From Zygnema cylindricum (taxonomy: Eukaryota; Streptophyta; Zygnematophyceae; Zygnematales; Zygnemataceae): a stretch of DNA of 64,000 bases. Shown piece by piece: positions 30,491 to 40,450 of this stretch. The notes under the pieces are model-generated. The model did not search any database and was not told the DNA's origin. It was given only the letters and a program-made list of their open reading frames with translations. A program made the position numbers and the translations under genes. The stretch covers positions 124,001 through 188,000 of the forward strand of contig JBBHKE010001556.1 in assembly GCA_037447655.1 (NCBI GenBank). The letters run 5' to 3'. How positions within the stretch are numbered: the first letter of the stretch is position 1; each line of letters begins with the position of its first letter.

Positions 30491-30576
30491 AGGTGGAGGC
30501 AAGTTGTTCGTCTTATTTCTTTTATACTAATATATTAAGCCTAGAAAATACTGTAGAAATCTATTAATTTCAAAAC

Positions 30577-30592
30577 TCCCCTTATTTTCTAG
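30577..30592 (-). other. Polypurine tract of element H
   Basis: The minus strand reads GAAAATAAGGGGAG after the RNase H stop codon. Confidence 0.8.
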
Positions 30593-32729
30593 TCTAACTT
30601 TAATTTTTCTTTCAACCCGCATTTTTCTCGACAATATTTTAATTTAGGAGAGGGCATTGGTTTGGTCATCATGTCAGCCACCATTATTTCATCAGGTCTA
30701 TACACAAGATTTAAAATTTTATTTTCAACTTTTTCTCTTACGAAACTTAATCTTATGTCCTTATGTTTTGCTTTGAAATGGTGTTTTGGATTGGCTGCAA
30801 TTGCGATTGCAGCTCGATTATCGCAAAAGATTTCATGCACTCCCTCCTTGATATATCCCAATTCTTGCAACAATGACTTCACCCACATTAGTTCTTTTAC
30901 AGCGGAACAAGACGCCATATACTTAGCCTCCATAGTAGACTGAGCAACTACCTTTTGTTGCTTACTGCTCCAACAGCAAGCACCATCCCTTACATACAAA
31001 ACATATCTAGAAGTGCATCTTCTCATAGGTGCATCCCCATAACTGGTATCACTCCAAGTGGTGATATCAGTGTGCTCCCCTCCCGAATGCAACCATAATT
31101 CTCTAGTTCCAACCAGGTATCTCATGACTCTCTTGGCTACCTCCCAGTCTCTCTTTATAGGATCATTAAGACTCCTACTGAGTACTCCAACTGCTGCCGC
31201 TATGTCTGGCATGGTAGAGTTCATAAAATAAATCAAACTTCCTGCGACCTGTCTATAAGGGATAAACTTCATAAACTCTCTCTCCTCTCGACTCATTTGA
31301 TCGTCTAAGATCATCACTCCTCCTTCTACACTCCCATCACACCTTTTTTCAAGTCCATGGGAGTGGTACAACTGTTAGCATTTTCCATCTGGAATTTCTC
31401 AAGCATATTACCTATCGCTTCTTTCTGAGTAAGTCTGATAATCTTCTTCCCCCTATCTCTCTCCATTTGGATCCCCAAAATATAATTTGCCTCCCCTAAA
31501 TCCTTCACATCAAATATGCCCCTTAGATCTTTCTTTAGCCTATTGATCATCTCCAAAGACTCACTCAATGCAAGCCGATCATCCACATAAATTGCAATAA
31601 AAATGACAGCATTCTCATCTTCAAACATATAGATAGAATGGTCAGAGCTGATCCGAATATATCCGAGATCAGTGAGAAAGTCATATAGTTTCTTATTCCA
31701 TTGTTGGAGAGCGTGATTCAGTCCATATAAGGACTTTATGAGCCTGCAGACTTTGCTCTCTTCTCCTTCTTCCACGAACCCTCGGGTTGCCTCATGAAAA
31801 TTTCTTCCTCTAACTCACCATTAAAAAAAACAGTCTTAATGTCCATCTGGTGTATTTCCATGTCTACCGTTGCTGCTAGACTGAGGAGAATCCTTAATAA
31901 TGGCAACCGAACAACTAGAGCAAAGGTCTCCTCCTAGTCAATCCCCTCTTTTTGAGTGAACCCCTTCGCTACCAATCGAGCCTTATATCTCTCAATGGTA
32001 TTATATGAGTGCGGTTTTAGTTTAAATACCCATTTACACACAATAAGTTTTCTATCTGGAGGACAATCCGCTAGTTCCCAAGTATTTGCTTTCATGATAG
32101 AAGCCATCTCATCATTTATGGCTCTAATCCATCTTTCTTTCTCTGGACTACTCACCGCCTCCGAGTAAGACTAAGGCTCATCTAGGTGAGATAGCTTGGT
32201 TACCTTATGAGCGAGCTATTTTTCTTGTATCCTTTTGCTGCTCCTCCTTCCTCCCTCAAACTGCGAAGCTGGAATGGATGGAAGTCTAGGGTTTCTTCTC
32301 ACTGTCTCATCGGCTCCCCTGTCCATGGAAGCTGGTTCTGGTCTCGCTTCTTCTATGTCCTCAAAAGCCATAGGAGTATGTGAGGTTTCCGGTGAGTCTC
32401 TTGTATCTCGGATCTCTCATGAATCTGCAATCACAGTTTCACTCATGTCCTTTTCGGTAACGACTGAGTTCTCCTCACTTTACGGCTCAAATCTTATTCT
32501 TATCTTCTTTATATATTTGAAGGGGTCAAATAGCTTCCCTTCATCCATGACAACTAAGTGTTTGACCAGAATGATATCTTTCTTTGCTAAGTAATAAACT
32601 CTATATCCCTTAACATCCTCATCATATCCCACAAAGTATCGAGGCTTTTCCTTAGCATCTAGTTTCCAGTTCTTCCTATCCGTGCCAAGACTGTAAACTT
32701 GGCTACCGAATAATTTATGGTGTGAGATG
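30589..32729 (-). pseudogene. Copia post-integrase linker, RT and RNase H, element H
   Basis: Minus strand. RT starts near 32155 (E-R-W-I-R-A-I-N-D-E-M-A) and shows A-I-Y-V-D-D-R-L-A. RNase H has W-S-D-T-S-Y-G-D, E-A-K-Y-M-A (Glu-to-Lys next to the active site) and D-N-R-A-A-I. It ends with M-V-A-D-M-M-T-K-P and a stop at the polypurine tract. Frameshifts near 31340 and 31790-31930, and in-frame stops in the linker near 32200 and 32420. The gene is split by the solo LTR at 32730; its upstream half resumes at 33801. Confidence 0.85.
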
Positions 32730-32814
32730 TAGAAATTAATGGTCCGTTTTTAAGTATTTTCTAGGTCTAAAAAGAAATATAGAAAGAAGCCGAGGCAGTC
32801 TACCTCTAACTTTT

Positions 32815-32859
32815 CTCTCCAACTCTCAAACTTGTCGCAATCCTTGAGAAATTGGAGAG
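32815..32859 (+). other. Conserved U3 stem-loop, copy in solo LTR
   Basis: CTCTCCAA pairs perfectly with TTGGAGAG, and CTCAA with TTGAG, around ACTTGTCGCAATCC. Confidence 0.75.
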
Positions 32860-32960
32860 GAAGCTAGAGCCATGGCTACCTAGGCTATCCAGAGGTTTAC
32901 GGGATATATGTATTAGTTTATTTACCGTTAGGGGTTTATTTAGTAAAGTGATATATGTTC

Positions 32961-33039
32961 CCACCAGGATTTGATCCTGGTACCTAACGGGCGGTAAGCT
33001 GCCGGTAGCCGGTAGCCTTAACCGTTATGTCTAGACCTA
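32961..33039 (-). other. tRNA-like module in solo LTR
   Basis: Minus strand: GACATAACGGTTAAGGC (A box) and a perfect T-arm shape CCAGG-ATCAAAT-CCTGG containing the B box. Confidence 0.7.
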
Positions 33040-33800
33040 ATGTTACATACAATAGGGTTTGATATTTACTTAAACTTTACCACGTAGGATAATTCGTTTA
33101 ACTGAAACTATTTACGGGATACATAGATCCAGTAATGTAAAAGTACGGTTTGCGGTACGGATAAGAAACGAATACCGCGCATTTGTTTCTTTAGGGAAAC
33201 GAATACCGCGCAGGTATTTATTACGGCTACAATTAAATGGGAATTTGATCGGACGCCCAAAATGAACGCTGAGATCGCGGAATAGGATTTCGGCGGTTTA
33301 TGGTCATCACCACATCGGATGACACATGGTGAAATTGCATTGAATCGCGGTATCTTTGGGGATTACGGCACCGAATCCGGATATGACATGTGTCGACTTT
33401 AAGGCCATGTCGTGCAGTGTCTGTACAGAAAGTACACCGGCACCTGTACTTTTGTGTACGGAAGTGTAATTTGATTGGCTCTGTACATGAGTAGATAGAG
33501 TTTGTGAGAGAGATAGGACTTAGAAAAATTAGGAGATAGGACCCTCTCTCCCAGAGAGCTTCTGTACAAAAAGGTCAACTTTGACCCTCCATAACTTACT
33601 GCTCAGGGGAGCAAATTCAGAGATTCTTTTTCTATCGACTCAGGGGAGTCTTGCCTTCACAGGGGTGCAAGTGGTTAGAGTTTTTGTCTGCCACAGTGGC
33701 AGTTGTTCTTGCTGAAACACAAAGGGGTGAGGATTATCCTAGAGGCTTCTTGGAAGCTGTCCATTCTGAGGACTTATGGAGGTCTCAGAGTTTCATGAGA

Positions 33801-35380
33801 TATCTGGTTTCCTTCCAACCAATCTCTCATTAGGTGTCACTCCCTTGACTGCTGAGGTAAGGACTCTATTCTTAATGTAGTTGGCACAGTTTATTGCTTC
33901 TGCCCAAAATCTCTTTCCTATTTTGTTGTCAGCCAGCATATTGTTTACACTATCTCTTAGTGTTCGATTCAACCTCTCAGCTAGCCCATTTTGTTCCGGG
34001 TTATATGGTATAGTTTTCTTGTACTGCACTCCCTCATCTCTCAGATATTCTTCAAACTGGTTAGAGGTATATTCCCCCCCATTATCACTTTTTATCCTCT
34101 TAATTGGGGTTTTAATGCAACTTCTCACTCCAAGCCTTATATTCTTTGAAGCAAGTTGATGCTTCAGACTTTGTCTTTAGAATGTAGACTCTGGAGTATC
34201 TAGACCAGTCATTGGTTATTGTCATCATACACCTCTTTCCTCCAACCGAAGGTACTTTTGCAGGTCCCCAAATATCTATGTGGACCAAAACTAATACTTT
34301 CTCACCTCTATATGTGTCGGCTTTGGGAAAGGAAAGTCTATGAGCCTTACCATGAGCACAACCACTAAAATCATTCATCATTTCATTATCCCCAAATTGA
34401 ATGCCTTCTACTGCCCAAAGCTGTTTCATTTCTCTCAACCTATCAAAATGCACATGTCCCAGCCGCTTATGCCAAATCATCAACTTAGGAACAGCAACAT
34501 AGTAAGCTTTCTTCTTTTCATTACTTAGGTTCAGCCTAAACATTCCTTGGCTACCTTTCTCTGCCGTGAAGTAAACGTCATCCCCATACTTAGTTGTAAA
34601 GACACCCTTTCTAGTAAAGGTATCAAACTCTTTGTCATCTAACACAGACGTAGAGACAAGATTATTACTTAGCTAAAGAATGTAGGGTACATTTGACAAT
34701 GTAAGTATAGAAATCTTACCCTCCACTAAGACTATCAGATCTACCGATCCCACTAGATCTATGTTAACCACTCTCCCATCCCCATACTCTATCTATACAC
34801 TAGGGATCTTTCTTAGCTTAGTGAAGATTTCCTTATCACTACACATATGCATGGATGCACCTGAGTCGATGATCCATCCTTTCTGTAGAGCTTCCCAAAT
34901 TGCTCCAAGGGCACACTTCTGTCTCCGAGGGATCTCTTTCTCCTCCAGACTCTCGTCAAGAAGAAGCTCCCTATCCTCCTCAGAAGACTCATCTTCGGTT
35001 TCTCCTGTCACTTTTGTAACCACAAATGCCTTTTTCTTCCCTCCGGAAGAACCCCCTCCACGGCTCTCTTGGAGTCAGATATCCGATAGCTTCACACAAT
35101 CTGCGATGAAGGGTCCCGGCTTTTTGGAAAAATGACAAAGACCCTTTGGGGGCCTTGGTCCTCCAGAATGATCTCTTTCCCCTTTGTACGGTTTTTTCGA
35201 GTCCTTCCCCCATCGGTCCCCTCCTACTGTTACAGCTTGAATGCTCTTTCCTCCTCTCCTAATCTCCGCTGTGTTTTCCTGCACAAGTATCATCTAGACC
35301 ACTGTGATCCATTTCCATGAACTATCAGGCATTTCCTGTACTCGATACACTATGTTCTCATACTCATTTGGTAACTTCAT
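33801..35380 (-). pseudogene. Copia gag end, protease and integrase, element H
   Basis: Minus strand. The gag end carries a damaged knuckle, CHFSKKPGPFIADC (Cys to Ser and His to Pro). Protease has WIIDSGASMHMC near 34860. Integrase has H-K-R-L-G-H, F-S-G-C-A (first Cys of the C-X2-C pair lost), V-H-I-D-I-W-G-P, K-S-D-N-G-G-E-Y and N-G-L-A-E-R-L-N-R, so the D,D,E residues remain. Frameshift near 34110-34130 and stops near 34670 and 35290. The 5' part is lost in the gap at 35381. Confidence 0.85.
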
Positions 35381-35390
35381 NNNNNNNNNN
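35381..35390. other. Assembly gap (10 N)
   Basis: Left of the gap is gag of H. Right of it is non-retroelement DNA. The 5' LTR and gag start of H are missing, so true size and adjacency are unknown. Confidence 0.95.
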
Positions 35391-35850
35391 GGATTAAATA
35401 TGTGTCCCTTACATCGGAAATCCTTAGTTTCATCGTTTAATCCTCACCCTCTTCCGTATCTACCTGTCTACTCTTAACTTGTTGTTTTTATGTCGAAATA
35501 TTAACTAAGTATTCATCTTATTATTCTCAATTTACAAAGAAACTTGAAAGATAGATTATTTGGACCTTAGAGCATGAATTCTAGCATTGAACAGATAGAG
35601 ATATATGCTTTGCAGGTAGCTGTTTACACAACTGTAAATATCTAAAGATCTCATAAAAGATCCAAATTTATACAAACATATTTTCCTTTTCTTTTCCTGC
35701 CTGTCGGACGGAGGTGGAGGCGAGAGATCGGGGGTATGAACAACATCAGTCACTTCCAATCTCTCCCACCAACTAGGTACCGACGGAGTCAAGTTGTCCT
35801 TCTCATCTGTCCATCTATGCCTTCTCCCACTCCTAATTTGCTACTTTGAT
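35391..35850. other. AT-rich non-coding DNA
   Basis: No domain-bearing ORF or repeat recognised. The short ORFs here are unremarkable. Confidence 0.6.
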
Positions 35851-36255
35851 TCCTAAAGGCTACATTCCCTGTGTATAAATTAGGTGTATACTTAGGACGC
35901 CTCTCCCTCTCCCCCTGCGTATAACTTAGTGTATAAAGTCGTTTATACTTAGGACTTGTCTACGTCCGTCTAAGGCCACGTCTACGTCTGTCTAAGGCCA
36001 CGGACTTGCTTGATTGGCCCAGGTTGAGAAGTTAATGCCAATTAACTTGGGAGAAAGGAAATTTTCCCAAGAACTATTAACACTTATTAACTATTAACAC
36101 TATTAGCGATACACAGTGTATTTTTACTCCTAAAGGCTACATTCCCTGTGTATACTTAGGACGTGTCTACGTCCGTTGGAGGCCATTGACTTGCGTGATT
36201 TTCCCGGGTTGAGAAATTAATGCAACTTGGCGAGAAAGAAAATTTTCCCAAGAAC
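35851..36255 (+). repeat. Direct repeat pair (35851-36074 and 36128-36255)
   Basis: Both copies begin TCCTAAAGGCTACATTCCCT and end AATTTTCCCAAGAAC. Shared internal blocks are GTATACTTAGGACG, CTACGTCCGT and GGTTGAGAA. Copy 1 has about 95 extra bases with internal reiteration (GTCTACGTCYGTCTAAGGCC twice). The 50 bases between the copies contain AACACTATTAGCGATACACAG, similar to the ends of the MITE family at 37296. Confidence 0.8.
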
Positions 36256-36504
36256 TTGTTGACACACATATATGCTTCACAAGTGAGACTTTCAAGCAAA
36301 TGGGACTCAAAATATAATATTATAGAGTTGAAGAATATAGAGTGACAAAAAATAACCATAATGACTTCCACCACTTTATGGTATGACTAACAATGGCTAC
36401 TATATCCTTATTTTTATTTAATCCTAAATTTTTATGTGTTTATTTATATATTGATTTGTATTATTTTCGTGAGTCCCTGCTTCGAAATTTTCGGTTAAAG
36501 AATG

Positions 36505-36540
36505 AGAAAAAAAGAAAAAAAAAAAGAAAAAAAAAAAATT
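36505..36540 (+). repeat. A-rich tract
   Basis: Runs of A broken by single G. Confidence 0.9.
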
Positions 36541-36688
36541 CGGGGAAAGAAATCAAAACGAAATCAGATAGATCAAGATCAGCCGACATTTGGGTACCAT
36601 CGAGGAAAGAAAAAGGGACGTGAGAGGGAGGGCACAAAAGTTTAGAGAATGGGCATAAATGGGTGTAGGGAGGGAAGCGAGGAAGGGC

Positions 36689-36749
36689 CCGAGGGAGGGA
36701 GAGAGGGAGGGAGGGAGGGAGGGAGGTGGGAATGGAGGGAGGGAGGGTC
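36689..36749 (+). repeat. GGGA microsatellite
   Basis: GAGGGAGGGAGAGAGGGAGG-type repeats. Composition resembles the tract at 13541. Confidence 0.9.
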
Positions 36750-36965
36750 ACTCCTTCAGCAATAATTTTTGCTAAATTTCTAAAAATGCCATTAGTATCA
36801 TTTCTGAAAAATAAGGCAGTCTGGAAGTGTAGCCCATGATATTTTGGGATCTTAAGTAATTGAAATTTCCCATCTTCTTTATTTCTTCCATTTTCTCCAA
36901 TTTCACCATTCTTATTCTTTCCTCATTTTTTTCTTTCTTTTTTTCTTTTTTTCTCTATTTTCACC

Positions 36966-37041
36966 TCTCCATTTTCACCGTTCTCTCCATTTTCACCATT
37001 TTCACCATTTTCACCATTTTCACCATTTTCTCCATTTTCAT
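36966..37041 (+). repeat. CCATTTTCA minisatellite
   Basis: About eight near-perfect 9-bp units, after a T-rich stretch at 36926-36956. Confidence 0.9.
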
Positions 37042-37295
37042 TATCTTCTCCAATTTCTTAATTTTTTCCAACTAATCTGTTAATTAATTTTAATTAAAGT
37101 TAAATTGTTAGTATTAATTAAATTAATGGCCCAAGTGACTCGTACGACTTTTTCCAAGATGTTTTGAAATATTTTCATTCTAATTTTCTTGAATTTCAAT
37201 TTAGCGAGCATTTTTTGTTGAGCAATTTGGTTAGTGCTTTTCTAAATTAGCGATTACGCCAATTATGTTTTAATACTAATGACGATCAGCGGTGT

Positions 37296-37514
37296 ACACC
37301 CTGTATCGCTATTAGTGTTAACAGTTTTTTCGCCACTTAATATACATTTTCTCTGTGCACACTTGTCGGATTAATACATGAAAATCGCCAATCAAAAGGT
37401 GAGAATCTTAGCTTGCAATCGAAACCGTCAGATCCATAATCCGACAAGCGTGTACGGAGAAAAGTTGATTTTAGTGGCAAAAAAAACATTAACACTAATA
37501 GCGATTCACGGTGT
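37296..37514 (+). mobile_element. MITE-like inverted-repeat element, copy 1
   Basis: 219 bases with ~75-base imperfect terminal inverted repeats: ACACCCTGTATCGCTATTAG at left, and the right end is the complement of ACACCGTGAATCGCTATTAG. Internal blocks TTTCTCYGT..CACACTTGTCGG and its complement continue the pairing. The centre (AAGGTGAGAATCTTAG, CCGTCAGATCCATAATC) is shared with copy 3. Confidence 0.8.
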
Positions 37515-37519
37515 AAAAA

Positions 37520-37724
37520 CTACACCGTGAATCGTTATTAGCCTTATGTACTCTATATCAGCACCCCAAAATTTTGACATTGATACCATAAATAGAACAA
37601 ATTACACTATTTAATAACGTGGACCATAATCTGCCACGTCTCCTGGCACTAAATTAGAATGAATGACGCTAATTTTTTCTTTACTCTAATAATTTTTGTA
37701 GTCTAATAATGATTCGCGGTGTAG
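37520..37724 (+). mobile_element. MITE-like inverted-repeat element, copy 2
   Basis: 205 bases bounded by CTACACCGTGAATCGTTATT and its near-complement ending GATTCGCGGTGTAG. The termini match copy 1, but the interior differs. It sits 5 bases from copy 1, and the adjoining ends form a 20-bp hairpin. Confidence 0.7.
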
Positions 37725-37734
37725 TTTTGGGTAT

Positions 37735-37875
37735 CGAGGACCATTTGCCGATATTCGATATGTATCGAATTTCAAGTACCCGATAATCGATATATCGCTT
37801 CGATATATCGAAAAGGTAAATATCAAGATGGATTGCCAATATATCGCTGATACATCGTATCGCCAATATATTGAG
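37735..37875 (+). repeat. TATCG-rich cluster, left
   Basis: Multiple ATATATCG/CGATATATCG/TATCGAA motifs, opening GGGTATCG. A similar cluster in mirror order is at 46790-46925, and looser ones at 59700-59812 and 60690-60740. Function unknown; reminiscent of subterminal repeats of DNA transposons. Confidence 0.65.
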
Positions 37876-38138
37876 GCTTTTTTTTAAATAAAAAAATGAA
37901 AATTTTCACAGGTCTCCAAAGTCACGTGCCTTCGGACAAGGTGACCGTAAAATCTTTGCCGAAAAGAAATACGGTTTTCTCTTGAAAGTCAGCAGAGTGA
38001 AGGAGATCGCTGAGGTACATTGACGCGGTACACTTGTGAAGTACACGTACGTAATACGCAAGTACGGATTTCCATACGAAAATGGACGGTTTCTAAATCT
38101 TTGACGATTTTAGAGATTTGATCGTCAACTTACGTGTA

Positions 38139-39079
38139 AGGGCACTTTCCCATGTGCTAAAGTTACAGTTATTTTTTGTTGTTTTCCTTTATAACTTGGA
38201 AAAAAACGAGAAAATACGTAACCGTACCAAAAAATGGAAATTACCACCGTACAAGTTGCATTACCTAGAAACTTTAACTGTACTGCAGTTTGTCATTTAA
38301 CGCGTTTCGACCCACTTTCGCGTCCTTCTGGCTCATCTTCAAAGTTTATATAAAATCACCTTGCGAGGTGATTTTAAACAAAGTTCCACGACGTGGGCGA
38401 AAATGCATATGATTTCGCATGCGACGGAGGTTTTTGACAATTTTTGTGCCCGGTGTACCAAAAAAAAACCTACTGCACGTTTCCAGCCTGTGCGAGACTT
38501 TTTTCTGTGCGCTTTTTTCCGTACAGTAACCGTGGAAGGGGTCTCGACCAACGGACGCCATTTCGCAAAAGCGAAGTCCGTGAAAGCACCTCTCTCTCTC
38601 CCTCTCCCACTAACGCGTATATCTCATAATTCTTGCAATGAAAAATGGCAAGAAAGGTATCAAATGAAAGATCTCTAAAAAATATTTATTTTGGCTATCT
38701 TTTAGCTTATTTTGAAGGCAAGTAGAGTGAGGACGGACTATAAAACAAAATCGGGAAACCATGGTGGAAAGTTTTAGATTCAGTGACGTCGACGCTATCA
38801 TAGCTGAGCGTGACGTCAAAATGTCACAAACCCTAAACATCTACAATGTCACAAATAGCTAGACGTCTAAAAACGTCGCTATTTTGTAAACGTCATCAAT
38901 TGTCGCGAGTTTTGTAGTCGTCTACAAACCGTCACAAATTACACCGATGTCTACATCCGTCACGATCTAAAGTAACGATTTGATATTTTTACATACGAAT
39001 GCTCTGAAAGTAGTACTGAGAATCTTCGCTAAAAACAAAGTTACAAGACTAAAGTTTCGGTTACATGGGAAAGTGCCCT
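38139..39079 (+). mobile_element. Inverted-repeat element, 941 bp, unknown family
   Basis: Ends are AGGGCACTTTCCCATGT at 38139 and its exact complement at 39063-39079, with further partial pairing (AAAGTTACAG / ACTTTAG.. ..GTAAC) inside. It contains a hairpin AAAATCACCTTGCGAGGTGATTTT-type at ~38352-38376 and a cluster of GACGTC/ACGTC motifs at 38780-38970. No transposase-like ORF, so it would be non-autonomous. I find no clear TSD. Confidence 0.7.
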
Positions 39080-39203
39080 AACTACTCAAATCAGAACACG
39101 TATGTAAAAACTTATTTACAGACGATACGCGATGTAACCGAGGCCTCTGTAAATACATAAATTTTGTTGTCCGTACTATTATAAAGACCTCCAGATGTAA
39201 CCA

Positions 39204-39526
39204 TACCCTAAATCATAGTTCAAAAGTAGGCGATTTTATGGTAGGCCTTTGGTCGGCGCCTTTATCGTAAGTTGTGTTATGGGCTTTTCATGTGATCTTC
39301 TTAGATCGCTACTTTGATCAGCGACCGTCCGATCGTTCGAATCTGACGGTGTAAACAAAATTTTTTGGTCCGAATGTTTTAATCGATCCAATTTCTCGTT
39401 CGAATGTTTTAATTGGTCCGAATAGGTACGAATACAATATGGATTTTAAGGTCATATTGTATGTTTTGCATACAATAGGCATATTGTATGGGCCTACTTT
39501 CACCTACTTCTGAACTATGCCCTATA
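39204..39526 (+). mobile_element. MITE-like element, ~320 bp
   Basis: The left end carries ATAGTTCAAAAGTAGGCG and the right end the complement of ATAGTTCAGAAGTAGGTG, both followed by TAGGCC. Exact termini are uncertain. The interior has repeated GTCCGAATGTTTTAAT-like units (39370-39420) and a CATATTGTATG palindromic region. Confidence 0.6.
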
Positions 39527-39585
39527 TAAATAATTATTTGAATTACAGAATTAGTACTTTTTTGACGGTTATATTTTGCGTCGTC

Positions 39586-40427
39586 TGTTGTTCTGAGACA
39601 ACAGCCGGAACCAAAGACGATGAGGATGCCGGTGTAGTCATCTCGGAACCAAACCAAGCAAGAAACTTTCACAAAAACCGGTCTGAAAAACAGCAACTTC
39701 AAAAGTTGATAAAACACAAACCAGAGACACAATAGCTCTGAAAATATACCACAGTGTAGATAATATCATGATTAACATACAAACAAAATTACAAGTAATT
39801 CTGCCAACATATCTGTGAGATATATACAGATGAAAATGCCAAAAACAGGCTGTACAGTTTTTGACTACAAAATGTTCCTACCTTCAAAGTTATCTAAGTC
39901 CTACTAATATACACCGAAGCCTATGCTGCTGAACGTACGGAGGCATACCAGCCGTACAATAAATACCTGCGGCTCAAACCGAACAAGGTTCGTCATACAA
40001 AAAAAGATTCCTTTACTAATCAACTAACCACACAAAGACAAAAATCTACTTAACTAGATATTTACAAAGGAGTAGGATTCTATATGCCACGTCATTTGTC
40101 GTGTATGTGGCTCACACGGACCAGCATTTGTCGGCGGTCTCCCTCAGCCGCGTACATATCACATTCGGCACCGTAGACAAATCTCCATGTGCCATTTTGT
40201 CCTCAAGTGTATCTATGCACAAACAATCGGATATTCTGGAGTGTCCTCTTTCTTGTAGTGACTTGTGTCTCGGGAGTGTATACAAAGGTGTACTCCCTAC
40301 CGATCTAGTGGAACATCAATTCTGGTGTGAAATGAAACGAACTTACAACCAAACATATGCTAATTCGTGAAACTCTCTCTCCCTCACACTCGAGGCATAG
40401 AGAGGACTAAAGCTTTCCAAAACAACA
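39586..40427 (-). repeat. 3' LTR of element I
   Basis: 842 bases, minus strand TGTTGTTTTGGAAAGC...TCAGAACAACA. The last 56 bases carry the gag ATG and N-terminal codons. Confidence 0.95.
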
Positions 40428-40446
40428 CTCCCCTAAAGCTTTAGAC
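40428..40446 (-). other. Polypurine tract of element I
   Basis: The minus strand reads TAAAGCTTTAGGGGAG just before the LTR. Confidence 0.85.
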
Positions 40447-40450
40447 TCTT

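Larger units (their letters stand above)
29543..30576 (-). repeat. LTR shared by elements G' and H
   Basis: 1034-base minus-strand LTR. Its left side abuts a PBS and gag (so it is the 5' LTR of G'), and its right side abuts a polypurine tract and RNase H (so it is the 3' LTR of H). The start reads TTTTGAAATTAATAG, with the usual TG changed to TT. It contains a stem-loop (30442-30490) and the tRNA-like module (30293-30377). Confidence 0.8.
32730..33795 (+). repeat. Solo LTR (FQ group) inserted in H
   Basis: 1066-base plus-strand LTR, TGTAGAAATTAATGG...ATGGAGGTCTCAGAGTTTCA. It is flanked by a perfect 5-bp TSD TGAGA (32725-32729 and 33796-33800). Removing it rejoins H's frame as K-P-D-I-S|H-H-K-L-F-G-S. 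Because the ends are fixed by the TSD, it proves that the LTR includes the gag ATG (33776). Confidence 0.95.

Noticed and set aside
38118-38840. Small ORFs within the 941-bp inverted-repeat element
   Set aside because: Short, overlapping on both strands, no transposase or other domain.
38139-39087. 8-bp hAT-type TSD around the 941-bp element
   Set aside because: Left TACGTGTA and right AACTACTC do not match.
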